A stretch of 64,000 bases of DNA from Actinoplanes sichuanensis. Lineage in GTDB: Bacteria; Actinomycetota; Actinomycetes; Mycobacteriales; Micromonosporaceae. Of this stretch, positions 1 to 7,686 are shown one piece after another (the first letter of the stretch is position 1; every line of letters starts with the position of its first letter). The position numbers and the translations under genes are program-made. The stretch spans positions 7,998,001 through 8,062,000 of the forward strand of contig NZ_AP028461.1 of NCBI RefSeq assembly GCF_033097365.1. Direction: 5' to 3'. The notes under the pieces were generated by a model that saw nothing but the letters and a program-made list of their open reading frames with translations, had not been told where the DNA came from and did no database searches.

Positions 1-1908
1 GGCGATCGCCTTCACCGGGTCGGCGTGCCGATCGCCGGCCGCAGCGAAACCGTCCAGCAGCGACTCCCGGGGGCGAGGCTGCAACTCGACGTCCTCGGCC
101 AGCAGGCGCAGCGCCTCCGGGTCGCGGGTGAGCAGGTCGGTCGCGTACCGGGACAGACTCAGCACCCGGGCCAGCCGGCGAGCCACCGGGCCGGCGTCGC
201 GCAGCAACCGCAGATACCACGGCGTGCTGCCCAGCTTGTCCGATACCTGGCGGTAGTTGAGCAGGCCACGGTCCGGTTCCGGGGCGTCCGCGAAGTCCTG
301 CAGCAGCATCGGCAGCAGCGTCCGCTGGATCGCCGCGGTACGGGTCACGCCACCGGTCAGCGCCTCCAGATGACGCAGGGCGCCCACCGGGTCGGCGAAT
401 CCGAGGATCTCCAGACGTCGGCGGGCCGACTCCGGGGTCATCCGCAGCTCCTCGGCCGGCACCCGGGCGACCGCCTCCAGCAGCGGCCGGTAGAGCAGCT
501 TCACATGCAGGCGGCGGACGTTGGCGGCGTGCCCCACCCAGTCCGAGCGGAACGACTCGACGGCGTCCCGGCCGGGCAGGGCGGTGTAGCCGAGAGCGGC
601 CGCCAGCCAGCGCAGCCCGGCCGGATCGTCCGGCACGGTGTGCGTACGCTTGAGTTGTTGAAGTTGCAGCCGGTGCTCGACGCCGCGCAGGAAACGGTAA
701 CCACGCAGCAGCGTCTCGCCGTCCTCGCGGCCGACGTAGCCGCCCGCGACCAGGGCGCGCAGCGCCGGGAGCGTCCCGCCGCAGCGCAGCGACTCGTCCA
801 CCCGGCCGTGCACCAGCTGGAGCAGCTGCACCGCGAACTCGATGTCGCGCAGCCCACCCGGACCACGTTTGATCTCGCGGTCCAGCTCCTTCTTGGGCAC
901 GTTGTCGATGATCTTGCGGCGCATGTCGCGGACGTCGGCGACCGCCTCCGGTCGCTCGGCGGCGTGCCACACCAGCGGCGCCAGGTCGGCGATCCACTCC
1001 TGCGCCAGGGGCAGGTCACCGGCGGCCGGACGAGCCTTGAGCAGCGCCTGGAACTCCCAGGTCCGGGCCCAGCGGCGGTAGTAGGCCTGGTGGCTGGCGA
1101 GGGTGCGGACCAGCGGACCGCGACTGCCCTCGGGACGCAGCGCGGCGTCCACCGGCCAGGCCACCTGCCCGCAGATCTCGATCAGCCGGGCGGCGATCGT
1201 GGTGCCCGCCGACAGGTCCTCGTCACCGGCGGCCACGAAGATCACATCGACGTCGGAGACGTAGTTGAGCTCGTTGCCGCCGCACTTGCCCATCGCGACG
1301 ACCGCGAGACGCGGCTCCGGCGTCGCCGCGGGCAGGCCCGCGACGGCGATCGCGTAGGCGGCGGCCAGCGTCTCGTCGGCCAGCCGGGACAGGGCGTCCA
1401 TGGTGGGTTCCAGACCGCGGCCCGCCGTCAGGTCGGCGGCGGCGATGCGCAAGAGCGAGATGCGGTACGCGGTACGCAATGCCGGCACTGTCAGCTGATC
1501 GAAATCGGCCAGCCCGCCGTCGGCATCCGGGGGCATGCCGCTCGTCCCGGTCGCCAGCGTCCGCCAGTGCCCCGGATTGGCCACCAGGTGGTCGCCGAGT
1601 GCCGACGACGCCCCGAGCACCGCGACCAGCCGCCGCCGCAGCCCGTGGTCGTCGGCCAGGGCGCCGAGCAGGTCCTCCGGTGGGGTGCCGGCGCGCTCGG
1701 CCGACTCCACCATCCGGTGCAGCTGGCGCAGCGCCACGTTGGGGTCGGCCGCCTTGGACAGCGCGTCCAGCAGCACCGCCGCCCGCTCGTCGGCCGGGGC
1801 CTGCGCCTCGGTGTCCCACAGCCGCAGCCCACCCGGCCCGAGCAGGTCGGTGGCGCGGGCGCCGTTGTCGGCGAAACCGTACCGGGCGAGGCGGGTGGGC
1901 CTGGTCAT
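1..1908 (-). CDS. glnE: GlnE, glutamine synthetase adenylyltransferase/adenylyl-removing enzyme (C-terminus missing)
   Basis: Bifunctional enzyme that attaches AMP to, or removes it from, a tyrosine of glutamine synthetase I according to nitrogen status. The window holds the N-terminal 636 residues of a family usually near 950-1000 residues. The reading frame is open to the window edge, so the C-terminal half is outside. The nucleotidyltransferase signature is visible around residues 210-225 (MGKCGGNELNYVSDVDVIF, with the paired aspartates), followed by the conserved RPEGSRGPLVRTL stretch and the TWEFQALLKAR segment near residue 290. ATG at 1906-1908 shares one base with the stop codon of the upstream amidotransferase gene, so the two are probably translationally coupled. 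glnA2 lies about 6 kb away, as in other actinobacteria. Confidence 0.93.
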   Translation of the reverse strand, partial: MTRPTRLARYGFADNGARATDLLGPGGLRLWDTEAQAPADERAAVLLDALSKAADPNVALRQLHRMVESAERAGTPPEDLLGALADDHGLRRRLVAVLGASSALGDHLVANPGHWRTLATGTSGMPPDADGGLADFDQLTVPALRTAYRISLLRIAAADLTAGRGLEPTMDALSRLADETLAAAYAIAVAGLPAATPEPRLAVVAMGKCGGNELNYVSDVDVIFVAAGDEDLSAGTTIAARLIEICGQVAWPVDAALRPEGSRGPLVRTLASHQAYYRRWARTWEFQALLKARPAAGDLPLAQEWIADLAPLVWHAAERPEAVADVRDMRRKIIDNVPKKELDREIKRGPGGLRDIEFAVQLLQLVHGRVDESLRCGGTLPALRALVAGGYVGREDGETLLRGYRFLRGVEHRLQLQQLKRTHTVPDDPAGLRWLAAALGYTALPGRDAVESFRSDWVGHAANVRRLHVKLLYRPLLEAVARVPAEELRMTPESARRRLEILGFADPVGALRHLEALTGGVTRTAAIQRTLLPMLLQDFADAPEPDRGLLNYRQVSDKLGSTPWYLRLLRDAGPVARRLARVLSLSRYATDLLTRDPEALRLLAEDVELQPRPRESLLDGFAAAGDRHADPVKAIA

Positions 1909-2693
1909 CACTGCCCCAGAAGTGGCAGGGTCCGCCCGGTCCCGGGGTTCGGTATGTCGGCGTCGGCGAGCCGACCCTGCGCGAGCGCGGCGAACCGGAC
2001 CGCGAACGGCTGCCACACCTCCTCCACGTCGGCGAGCACCCCGACGGTGGCCGCCACCACGGCCTCCTCGTCGTAGCCCAGCTCGGCCAGACCGGCACCG
2101 TCCGACCGCGCCCAGTCGGCGATCATCGCGGCGTCGCACTCGATGTGGAACTGCAGGCCCCAGGCCCGGTCGCCGATCCGGAACGCCTGGTTCGGATAGC
2201 GGGTGGAGGCGGCCAGCAGCACCGCACCGGCGGGCAGCTCGGTGATCTCGTCACGGTGCCACTGGAGCACGTCGGGCAGCAGCGGCACCCACTTGAACAG
2301 CGGGTCGTTGTCGGCGGCGTCGCGCTTGGCGACCAGGCCGGGGCCGATCTCCGGACCGGCGGTGCTGCGCCCGACCGAACCACCGTGCGCCCGGGCCAGC
2401 AGCTGCCCGCCCAGACAGACACCGAGCGTGGGCACCCGGAACCGGACCGCCTTGCGCAGCAGCCCCTCCAACGCCGGGAACCAGGGCGCACCGGGCACTC
2501 CCGCGGTGTCCGGGAACGCGTTCTGATCACCACCCAGCACGATCAGCGCCAGATAGCCGTCCAGGCTGTCCGGCAGCTCGTCGCCGGCGTGCGGCCGAAG
2601 CACGGTGAGCTCCAGCCCACCCTCGGCCAGCCAGTCCCCGAGTCGGCGGAGGTCGTCGCTGGGGTCGTTCTCGATGACTAGTGCGGTGCCCAC
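1908..2693 (-). CDS. Class I glutamine amidotransferase domain protein
   Basis: 261-residue stand-alone class I glutamine amidotransferase of the GMP-synthase-like type. It would hydrolyse glutamine and pass ammonia to an unknown acceptor. The nucleophile elbow VCLGGQLLA puts the catalytic cysteine at residue 93, and the His/Glu pair is in FHIECD (H183, E185), so the triad is complete. No synthase domain is fused. GTG start. The stop overlaps the glnE start by one base, which suggests co-expression with nitrogen control. The physiological substrate cannot be told from sequence. Confidence 0.85.
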   Translation of the reverse strand: MGTALVIENDPSDDLRRLGDWLAEGGLELTVLRPHAGDELPDSLDGYLALIVLGGDQNAFPDTAGVPGAPWFPALEGLLRKAVRFRVPTLGVCLGGQLLARAHGGSVGRSTAGPEIGPGLVAKRDAADNDPLFKWVPLLPDVLQWHRDEITELPAGAVLLAASTRYPNQAFRIGDRAWGLQFHIECDAAMIADWARSDGAGLAELGYDEEAVVAATVGVLADVEEVWQPFAVRFAALAQGRLADADIPNPGTGRTLPLLGQ

Positions 2694-2727
2694 GGGTTGA
2701 GGCTATCCGAGCGGGTATGAATGGGTC

Positions 2728-3651
2728 ATGCTCGCCGCTGTCATCACCGCGTTCGGCGGGCCCGGCGTGTTCGCGCTGACCGAGATGCCCGAACCCGAGG
2801 GTGACGTCGTCGACGTGACGCTGGCCGGGGTCAACTACGCCGACGTCTACCGGCGGCGCGGGGAGTACGAGCGGCCGCCCCTGCCCGCCGTGCTCGGCGC
2901 CGACGTGGTGGGCCGTCGTCGGTCCGACGGACGCCGGGTCGCCGCACTGCTGCGTGGCGGTGGTGGTTACGCACAGGTCGCCCCGGCGCACCACGTCGTC
3001 GAGGTGCCCGACGAGGCGGGTGACGAGCAGGCCCTCGCCGTGCTGGAGCAGGGGCTGACCGCCTGGCACAGCCTGCACACGCTGGGCCGGGTCGGCGCCG
3101 ACGACGTCGTGGTGATCACCGCGGCCGCCGGTGGGGTCGGTCACCTGGCCGTCCAGCTGGCCCGGGCGGCCGGAGCCCGGGTGATCGGCGTGGCCTCGTC
3201 ACCGGCGAAACGCGCGTTCCTCACCGAGCTGGGCGCGCACGCCACGGTCGACTCCAACCATCCGGACCTGGGTGCGGCCCTCGACGAGACGCCGACCCTG
3301 GTGCTGGACAGCGTCGGCGGGCCCACGTTCGAGCAGCTGCACGGGGCGCTGGCGCCGTTCGGGCGGATCGTGGCGTACGGCGGGGCCGCCGACGTGCCGA
3401 ACACGGTCGCGGTGGACGATCTGATGACCGCGTCGACCGGGGTGCTCGGCTTCTGGCTGCAGCGGGTGCTGGACGACGAGGAGCTCTACCGGTCGAGTGC
3501 GGCGCGGCTGTTCCATCTGGCCGGCCGAGGGCTGCTGACCGCCCGGATCGGTGGGCGGTACCCGCTGTCGGCGGTCGGGTCGGCGCACGCCGATCTGGAG
3601 AGCCGCACCACCTCGGGCAAGCTGGTGATCGACGTACACCGCCTCACCTAA
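2728..3651 (+). CDS. Zinc-type alcohol dehydrogenase-like / quinone oxidoreductase family protein
   Basis: 307-residue medium-chain dehydrogenase/reductase of the NADPH:quinone oxidoreductase branch. An N-terminal GroES-like fold (VNYADVYRRRGEY, LGADVVG) is followed by a Rossmann nucleotide-binding domain with TAAAGGVGHLAVQLA near residues 131-145. The structural-zinc cysteine cluster of classical alcohol dehydrogenases is absent, as usual for quinone oxidoreductases. The gene is divergent from the amidotransferase, 34 bases away. Its stop overlaps the stop of the convergent GNAT gene by four bases. Substrate unknown. Confidence 0.82.
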   Translation: MLAAVITAFGGPGVFALTEMPEPEGDVVDVTLAGVNYADVYRRRGEYERPPLPAVLGADVVGRRRSDGRRVAALLRGGGGYAQVAPAHHVVEVPDEAGDEQALAVLEQGLTAWHSLHTLGRVGADDVVVITAAAGGVGHLAVQLARAAGARVIGVASSPAKRAFLTELGAHATVDSNHPDLGAALDETPTLVLDSVGGPTFEQLHGALAPFGRIVAYGGAADVPNTVAVDDLMTASTGVLGFWLQRVLDDEELYRSSAARLFHLAGRGLLTARIGGRYPLSAVGSAHADLESRTTSGKLVIDVHRLT

Positions 3652-4085
3652 GGCATCCACCTCGCGACGACCTCGTCGTCCTCGGTTTCGCCGGTCTCGA
3701 CGAAGCCCATCGACAGGTAGAGGTCGCGGGCCGCGGTGTTGGCCGGCTGGTAGCTGAGCGCCACGTTCGGGGTGCCCGGCTCGGTGATCAGCCGCTCCCG
3801 CAACTGCCGGACCACCTCGCGGCCGATGCCCTGCCGCTGGAGCCCCGCGTCCACCACGAGGCCGCCGATCCACCGGCTGCCGTCGTCGTCGACCGCCCAG
3901 ATCACGAACCCGACGACGGCGCCGCCGCGGACCACGGCGAGCGGGTTCCAGGTGTCGCCGTAGTGGCACATGCACAGGTAGTAGGTGACCTCGGCGACGA
4001 ACCGCTTCTGCTCCGGATGGACGGTGAGCGCGGCGCAGTCCCGCCAATTGCCGGCGGTGACCGGTTCGAGGCTGATGTCTTCCAT
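3648..4085 (-). CDS. GNAT family N-acetyltransferase (diamine acetyltransferase-like)
   Basis: 145-residue acetyl-CoA-dependent acyltransferase. The acetyl-CoA pyrophosphate loop is in the segment LQRQGIGREVVRQL (Q/RxxGxG/A type), and the C-terminal LSYQPANTAARDLYLSMGF is the usual GNAT motif B. The N-terminus MEDISLEPVTAGNW resembles spermidine/diamine acetyltransferases of the BltD/SpeG kind, so a polyamine or amino-sugar substrate is possible but inferred only from resemblance. The start at 4083-4085 was chosen because the conserved fold begins there; the frame stays open upstream without family-like sequence. Confidence 0.78.
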   Translation of the reverse strand: MEDISLEPVTAGNWRDCAALTVHPEQKRFVAEVTYYLCMCHYGDTWNPLAVVRGGAVVGFVIWAVDDDGSRWIGGLVVDAGLQRQGIGREVVRQLRERLITEPGTPNVALSYQPANTAARDLYLSMGFVETGETEDDEVVARWMP

Positions 4086-4178
4086 TCGGGTGATCTTGCC
4101 AAAGCCCGGAAACACCGACAGGACGGTGTCGGGCCGGGCCTCCAGAGTGAAGGAGTTCCGAACGAAGGAGAAGAGATC

Positions 4179-4538
4179 ATGTCCGCAGTGAACGGCATCG
4201 CCTGGTTCCAGATCGGCACCGACCAGCCGGAGGAGGCCGAGCAGTTCTACGGCGGCCTGTTCGGGTGGACGTTCGACCGGGAGGTGCCCGGATACCGGAT
4301 CATCACCACCCCGGCCGAGGGCGGCATCCAGGGCGGGCTCGCCGACACCGGTGGCCAGGGGCCGAACCACGCCGTCTTCTCGGTACAGGTCGCCGATGCC
4401 GACGCCACCTGCCGGGCGGCCGAGGCCGCCGGCGGCAAGGTGCTGGTTCGGCGCCGGTCGGCGGCCGGCATCGAGATCGCCCACCTGCTCGACCCGTCGG
4501 GCAACCAGTTCCAGGTCTTCCAGCCGCCGGCTTCCTGA
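4179..4538 (+). CDS. VOC (glyoxalase/bleomycin-resistance fold) protein
   Basis: 119-residue single-domain VOC protein. It begins with the typical IAWFQIGTDQPEEAEQFYGGLFGW and ends with LLDPSGNQFQVFQ, covering the two beta-alpha-beta-beta-beta modules. Start ATG at 4179 has a GAAGGAG ribosome-binding site eight bases upstream. Members bind metals and act as isomerases, dioxygenases or drug-binding proteins; nothing here fixes which. It is convergent with the WYL regulator gene and shares its terminator. Confidence 0.8.
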   Translation: MSAVNGIAWFQIGTDQPEEAEQFYGGLFGWTFDREVPGYRIITTPAEGGIQGGLADTGGQGPNHAVFSVQVADADATCRAAEAAGGKVLVRRRSAAGIEIAHLLDPSGNQFQVFQPPAS

Positions 4539-4566
4539 TCGCCCGGGGCCGGCCCGGGGCGATCAG
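4535..4566. terminator. Bidirectional hairpin covering both stop codons
   Basis: The arms 4535-4550 and 4551-4566 are inverted repeats with 15 of 16 positions paired, so the RNA would fold as a hairpin on either strand. It includes the TGA of the VOC gene (4536-4538) and the stop of the WYL regulator gene (4563-4565). No T-run follows, as is common in high-GC terminators. Confidence 0.7.
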
Positions 4567-5255
4567 GTGAGGCTCAGCGGGCGCAGCCGGTGTGGGATGT
4601 CCACGCCGGCCTCGCTGAGCGACCGCGGTGGCGCCGCCTCCCGGGTCGGCGTCACCGAACTGATCCGGTCGGCCCGGAAGATCCGCACCCCGTCGCGCAG
4701 TCGGCACCAGGCGATCAGATACCACCGCTCGCTGACGCCGACATAACCCAGCGGCTCGATGTCGCGCAGGGTCACCACGCCGAACCGGTCGGCATAACCG
4801 ATCCGGAGCACGCAGCCCACCGGCAGCGGGCCGCCGGCCAGGCGTGGCAGGGTGATCGGGGTCGCGTCACCGGCCAGCTGGATCCGCCCGGCCAGGTCGT
4901 GGGCGGCGGCCACATCCTCCGGGCGCATCGCGGCGAGCACCTTGCGCAGCGCGGTCGCCGCGGGCTGCCGGAACGGAGTGCCGGCCATGCTGCGCAGGGC
5001 GAGCGCCATGGCCACCGCCTCCTCCGGAGTCAGGTTGACCGGCGGCAGGGTGTGCGCGCGATCCAGGCAGTAGCCGCCGGTGCGGCCCGGCTCGGCCCAG
5101 ATCGGGGTGCCGGACTGCTGCAGGGCCGAGATGTCCCGCTCGACCGTGCGCACGCTCACCTCGAACCGCTCGGCCAGCCAGCGGGCGCTGCGTGGTCGGG
5201 GGGCGACCGCCCGCAACTCCTCGACGAGCGCATACAGCCGATCGGTTCGATTCAC
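4563..5255 (-). CDS. HTH/WYL-domain transcriptional regulator (YafY type)
   Basis: 230-residue regulator. The N-terminal winged helix-turn-helix (residues 1-60, ERFEVSVRTVERDISALQQSGTPI) is followed by a WYL ligand-sensing domain containing RWYLIAWCRLRDGVRIFRAD (about 155-175). WYL domains are thought to sense nucleotides or small ligands. The gene is shorter than the roughly 320-residue members that have a C-terminal extension. GTG start. It is convergent with the VOC gene; YafY/VOC pairs are frequent in actinobacteria, so the VOC gene is a plausible target. Confidence 0.85.
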   Translation of the reverse strand: MNRTDRLYALVEELRAVAPRPRSARWLAERFEVSVRTVERDISALQQSGTPIWAEPGRTGGYCLDRAHTLPPVNLTPEEAVAMALALRSMAGTPFRQPAATALRKVLAAMRPEDVAAAHDLAGRIQLAGDATPITLPRLAGGPLPVGCVLRIGYADRFGVVTLRDIEPLGYVGVSERWYLIAWCRLRDGVRIFRADRISSVTPTREAAPPRSLSEAGVDIPHRLRPLSLT

Positions 5256-5311
5256 CCCACGACCATAAAGCGGGGGTACGACAGAACGCGCGCTGTCCTA
5301 AGCTGCGCGCC

Positions 5312-5452
5312 ATGACGCAGCAGCAGTCCGCGGTGGCCCGGCCGGCGGCGGTCCCGCTGATCCTGGCGGGCGGGGCGATCGCCGAGGATCCGCCCCGCAT
5401 CCGCCGTCTCGGGATGGCCGCCGCGATCGGTGACTTCGGTCGCGGCGAGTGA
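5312..5452 (+). CDS. Possible small protein, unknown
   Basis: A 46-codon frame from ATG 5312, ending ten bases before the convergent DUF350 gene. It has no clear ribosome-binding site and no recognised motif. It is the only open frame in the 207-base gap between the WYL regulator start and the DUF350 stop. It may be a chance frame. Confidence 0.22.
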   Translation: MTQQQSAVARPAAVPLILAGGAIAEDPPRIRRLGMAAAIGDFGRGE

Positions 5453-5462
5453 AACCGGTGGA

Positions 5463-5888
5463 TCAGGCGATGCAGGCGCAGACGATCAGGGCCGCCCCGA
5501 AGTGCGAGGCGGCGCTGACCAGCGCGCCCGGGTGCCGGTCCTGGGTGCAGATGACCTCGCCCAGCTTGCCGGGGGTCAGCCAGTCCAGCACCAGGAAGGC
5601 CAGGCCCATGATGCCGATGCCGATCACGCCGAACAGCGCGGTCGACGCCAGCCCCTGGCCGAACGACTCATATGTGGTGAAGATCGAGGTGAAGACGATC
5701 GCGGCGATACCCAACTGGTTCGAGGCCAGCAGCAGCGCCGCGTTCGGGTTGCGCTCCACCCAGATCAGATCACGCAGCTTGCCCGGGGTGAGCACGTCGA
5801 TCAGAACGAACCCGACGGCCATCAACACGATGCCGACGCCGCCGAACACTATGCTGCGCCCGGCACCCTCAAGCAGATCTTCGAGCAC
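5463..5888 (-). CDS. DUF350 membrane protein
   Basis: 141-residue protein with four hydrophobic segments (about residues 12-32, 48-70, 82-103, 120-140). It contains two copies of a repeat, each ending LTPGKLRDLI or LTPGKLGEVI, the internal duplication typical of DUF350 (YjfL-like) proteins. GTG start with GGGAGAAG just upstream. Function unknown; members often sit near stress or phage-shock genes. Confidence 0.82.
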   Translation of the reverse strand: MLEDLLEGAGRSIVFGGVGIVLMAVGFVLIDVLTPGKLRDLIWVERNPNAALLLASNQLGIAAIVFTSIFTTYESFGQGLASTALFGVIGIGIMGLAFLVLDWLTPGKLGEVICTQDRHPGALVSAASHFGAALIVCACIA

Positions 5889-6053
5889 GACTTCTCCCTA
5901 GTCAGATGTGGTCCGCACAAGACCGTATCGGAGCGGATCTACCGAGTCGATCGGACGCCTGACGCCACGGTGACGTTTTTTCATCAGTCGGCGCTGTACC
6001 AGGGGAGCCCGCATGCGGTGTGTGGGGCCGAAGTGAGGCGCGGAGGTCGTTGG

Positions 6054-6689
6054 ATGATGGCACCGGAGGGCCTCGACGCGGTCGTGCAGGCGGCACAGCG
6101 GGGCGACGAGGAGGCGTTCCGCCTGCTCTACCGCACCCAGCAGCCGGCTCTGTTGCGCTATCTGCGGGTCCTGGTCGCCGAGGACGCCGAGGACGTCGCC
6201 TCCGAAGCCTGGCTGCAGATCGCCCGCGACCTGCGTAAGTTCTCCGGCGACTGGGACGGCTTCCGGGGCTGGACCGCCACCATCGCCAGGCACCGTGCCA
6301 TGGACCTGCTACGTGCCCAGCGCCGCCGCCCGCAGGCGAGCGCCCCGGTCGAGTATCTGACCGAGCTGAGCGCCGACGACGACACCGCCGATCGGGCCAT
6401 GGAGCTGGTCACCACCGACGCGGCGCTGGCACTGATCGCGACGCTGCCGCCGGAGCAGGCCGAGGCGGTGATGCTGCGGGTGGTGGTCGGGCTGGACGCC
6501 ACCACCACCGGCAAGATCCTCGGACGGCGGGCCGGCGCGGTCCGTACCGCCGCCTATCGGGGTCTCAAACAGCTCGCCGCCCGGCTCCCTCCGCAGGCAC
6601 CTCAGCGCCCACCGGAACAGCGGCGGACATCCACCTGGACCAACCCGGTGACAACTTCGGCGGCCGCGGCGCTGAAGGAGATGAGATGA
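6054..6689 (+). CDS. ECF-type RNA polymerase sigma factor
   Basis: 211-residue sigma-70 family factor. Region 2 (about residues 20-90, with LLRYLRVLVAEDAEDVASEAWLQI and FRGWTATIARHRAMDLLRAQ) and region 4 (about 135-185, LPPEQAEAVMLRVVVGLD and the helix-turn-helix ILGRRAGAVRTAAYRGLKQLA) are present without regions 1 or 3, the ECF pattern. The start at 6054 follows GGAGG by seven bases; the frame runs much further upstream but without family sequence. The stop overlaps the next start by four bases (ATGA), so the downstream membrane protein is probably its anti-sigma or accessory partner. Confidence 0.9.
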   Translation: MMAPEGLDAVVQAAQRGDEEAFRLLYRTQQPALLRYLRVLVAEDAEDVASEAWLQIARDLRKFSGDWDGFRGWTATIARHRAMDLLRAQRRRPQASAPVEYLTELSADDDTADRAMELVTTDAALALIATLPPEQAEAVMLRVVVGLDATTTGKILGRRAGAVRTAAYRGLKQLAARLPPQAPQRPPEQRRTSTWTNPVTTSAAAALKEMR

Positions 6690-7483
6690 CCAGCCCCGAG
6701 GAGTGGAGCGAGATGGACCGGAGGACCGCGGACCGCCTGTTGCGCGGCGACCGTTCCGGGCACCCGCTCGACCAGGTGCTGGCCGCCGCCACGGCGCCCG
6801 CGACCGCACACGAGCTGGCCGGGGAGGCCGACGCGATGGCCGCGTTCCGGGCCGCCGCGCACGCGCCCGCTCCACGGCGGCGCTCCTCGATGCTCAGGTC
6901 CGCGGTGGCCCGGCTGCTCACCCTCAAGGTGGCGGTGGTCGCCCTCGGCACCTCGGCGACCATAGGGGGTGTGGCCCTGGCCGCCAACACGGGCGCCCTG
7001 CCCGGACCGCTCGGCGACGACTCGCAGACCGTCTCCGCCCCGGCGAGCCAGACTGCCTCGCAGACGCCGAAACAGGCCGTCTCCACCGTGCCGCAGCCCG
7101 CCGCCACGCCCACCGTCCGCCCGGATCGGGTGTCCGAGCTCTGCCAGGAGTTCACCCTCCACGACCGGGACACCCGGACGCGCGCCCTCAACGACGGCCG
7201 CTTCGGTGAGCTGGTGAAACGAGCCGGTGAGAAGGACCGCGAGCGGGTCGAGCAGTTCTGCGGCAGCCGACCCCGGAACAACACCTTCGGTGGTACGTCC
7301 AGTCCCCGACCGGACTACCCCAACCAGTCGAGCTATCCGGCCTATCCCGATCAGCCGGGCGGCTACGGCGACGACAGAGACGACGACCAGTGGTCGGACG
7401 ACGGCGACGGCGACCAGTGGTCGCCGAAACCACGGCCGAGCGCCAGCGCGAGCCCGAGCAACAGCCCGAGGCCGCGCAGATGA
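6686..7483 (+). CDS. Membrane protein co-translated with ECF sigma factor
   Basis: 265-residue protein. A cytoplasmic part with an Asp/Arg-rich N-terminus (residues 1-70) is followed by one membrane segment near residues 78-98 (LLTLKVAVVALGTSATIGGVALA). The outer tail is Ser/Pro/Asp-rich and low complexity, ending in alternating SPS and PRP repeats. The four-base overlap with the sigma gene implies coupled translation. The position and topology fit an anti-sigma partner, but no zinc-binding HxxxCxxC motif is seen, so this role is inferred from context alone. Confidence 0.75.
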   Translation: MTSPEEWSEMDRRTADRLLRGDRSGHPLDQVLAAATAPATAHELAGEADAMAAFRAAAHAPAPRRRSSMLRSAVARLLTLKVAVVALGTSATIGGVALAANTGALPGPLGDDSQTVSAPASQTASQTPKQAVSTVPQPAATPTVRPDRVSELCQEFTLHDRDTRTRALNDGRFGELVKRAGEKDRERVEQFCGSRPRNNTFGGTSSPRPDYPNQSSYPAYPDQPGGYGDDRDDDQWSDDGDGDQWSPKPRPSASASPSNSPRPRR

Positions 7484-7487
7484 AGCC

Positions 7488-7534
7488 GGCACCCGGCGGA
7501 CCGGATCTGGGGAACGGGCGGTCCGCCGGGTGCC
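7488..7534 (+). terminator. Hairpin terminator after sigma operon
   Basis: Perfect 15-bp inverted repeat (7488-7502 with 7520-7534), loop of 17 bases, followed by TTTAG. It lies five bases after the stop of the membrane protein gene. Confidence 0.8.
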
Positions 7535-7637
7535 TTTAGCGGTCGGTTACCGGTAAGGGTCGCCCCCACCCAGCGACCGGCAACCGCACCAGCCAGGCGG
7601 TGACGGCTCGGACACCGTCGCCGCCTGGCGCCTCAAA

Positions 7638-7674
7638 CAGAAAGGGCCTTCCCGATCCGGGAAGGCCCTTTCTG
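7638..7674. terminator. Bidirectional terminator between sigma operon and glnA2
   Basis: Perfect 16-bp inverted repeat (7638-7653 with 7659-7674), loop GATCC, with A-rich and T-rich edges (GAAAGG and CCTTTC). It sits 13 bases past the stop of glnA2, which is read leftward, and would also stop read-through from the left. Confidence 0.85.
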
Positions 7675-7686
7675 GTACGCCTGGTG

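Noticed and set aside
25..2076. 683-codon + strand open frame opposite glnE
   Set aside because: Mirror frame of glnE; Gln/Arg/Gly-rich with no recognisable domain.
5430..6053. N-terminal extension of the sigma factor
   Set aside because: No family sequence and it crosses the DUF350 gene; ATG 6054 has the ribosome-binding site.
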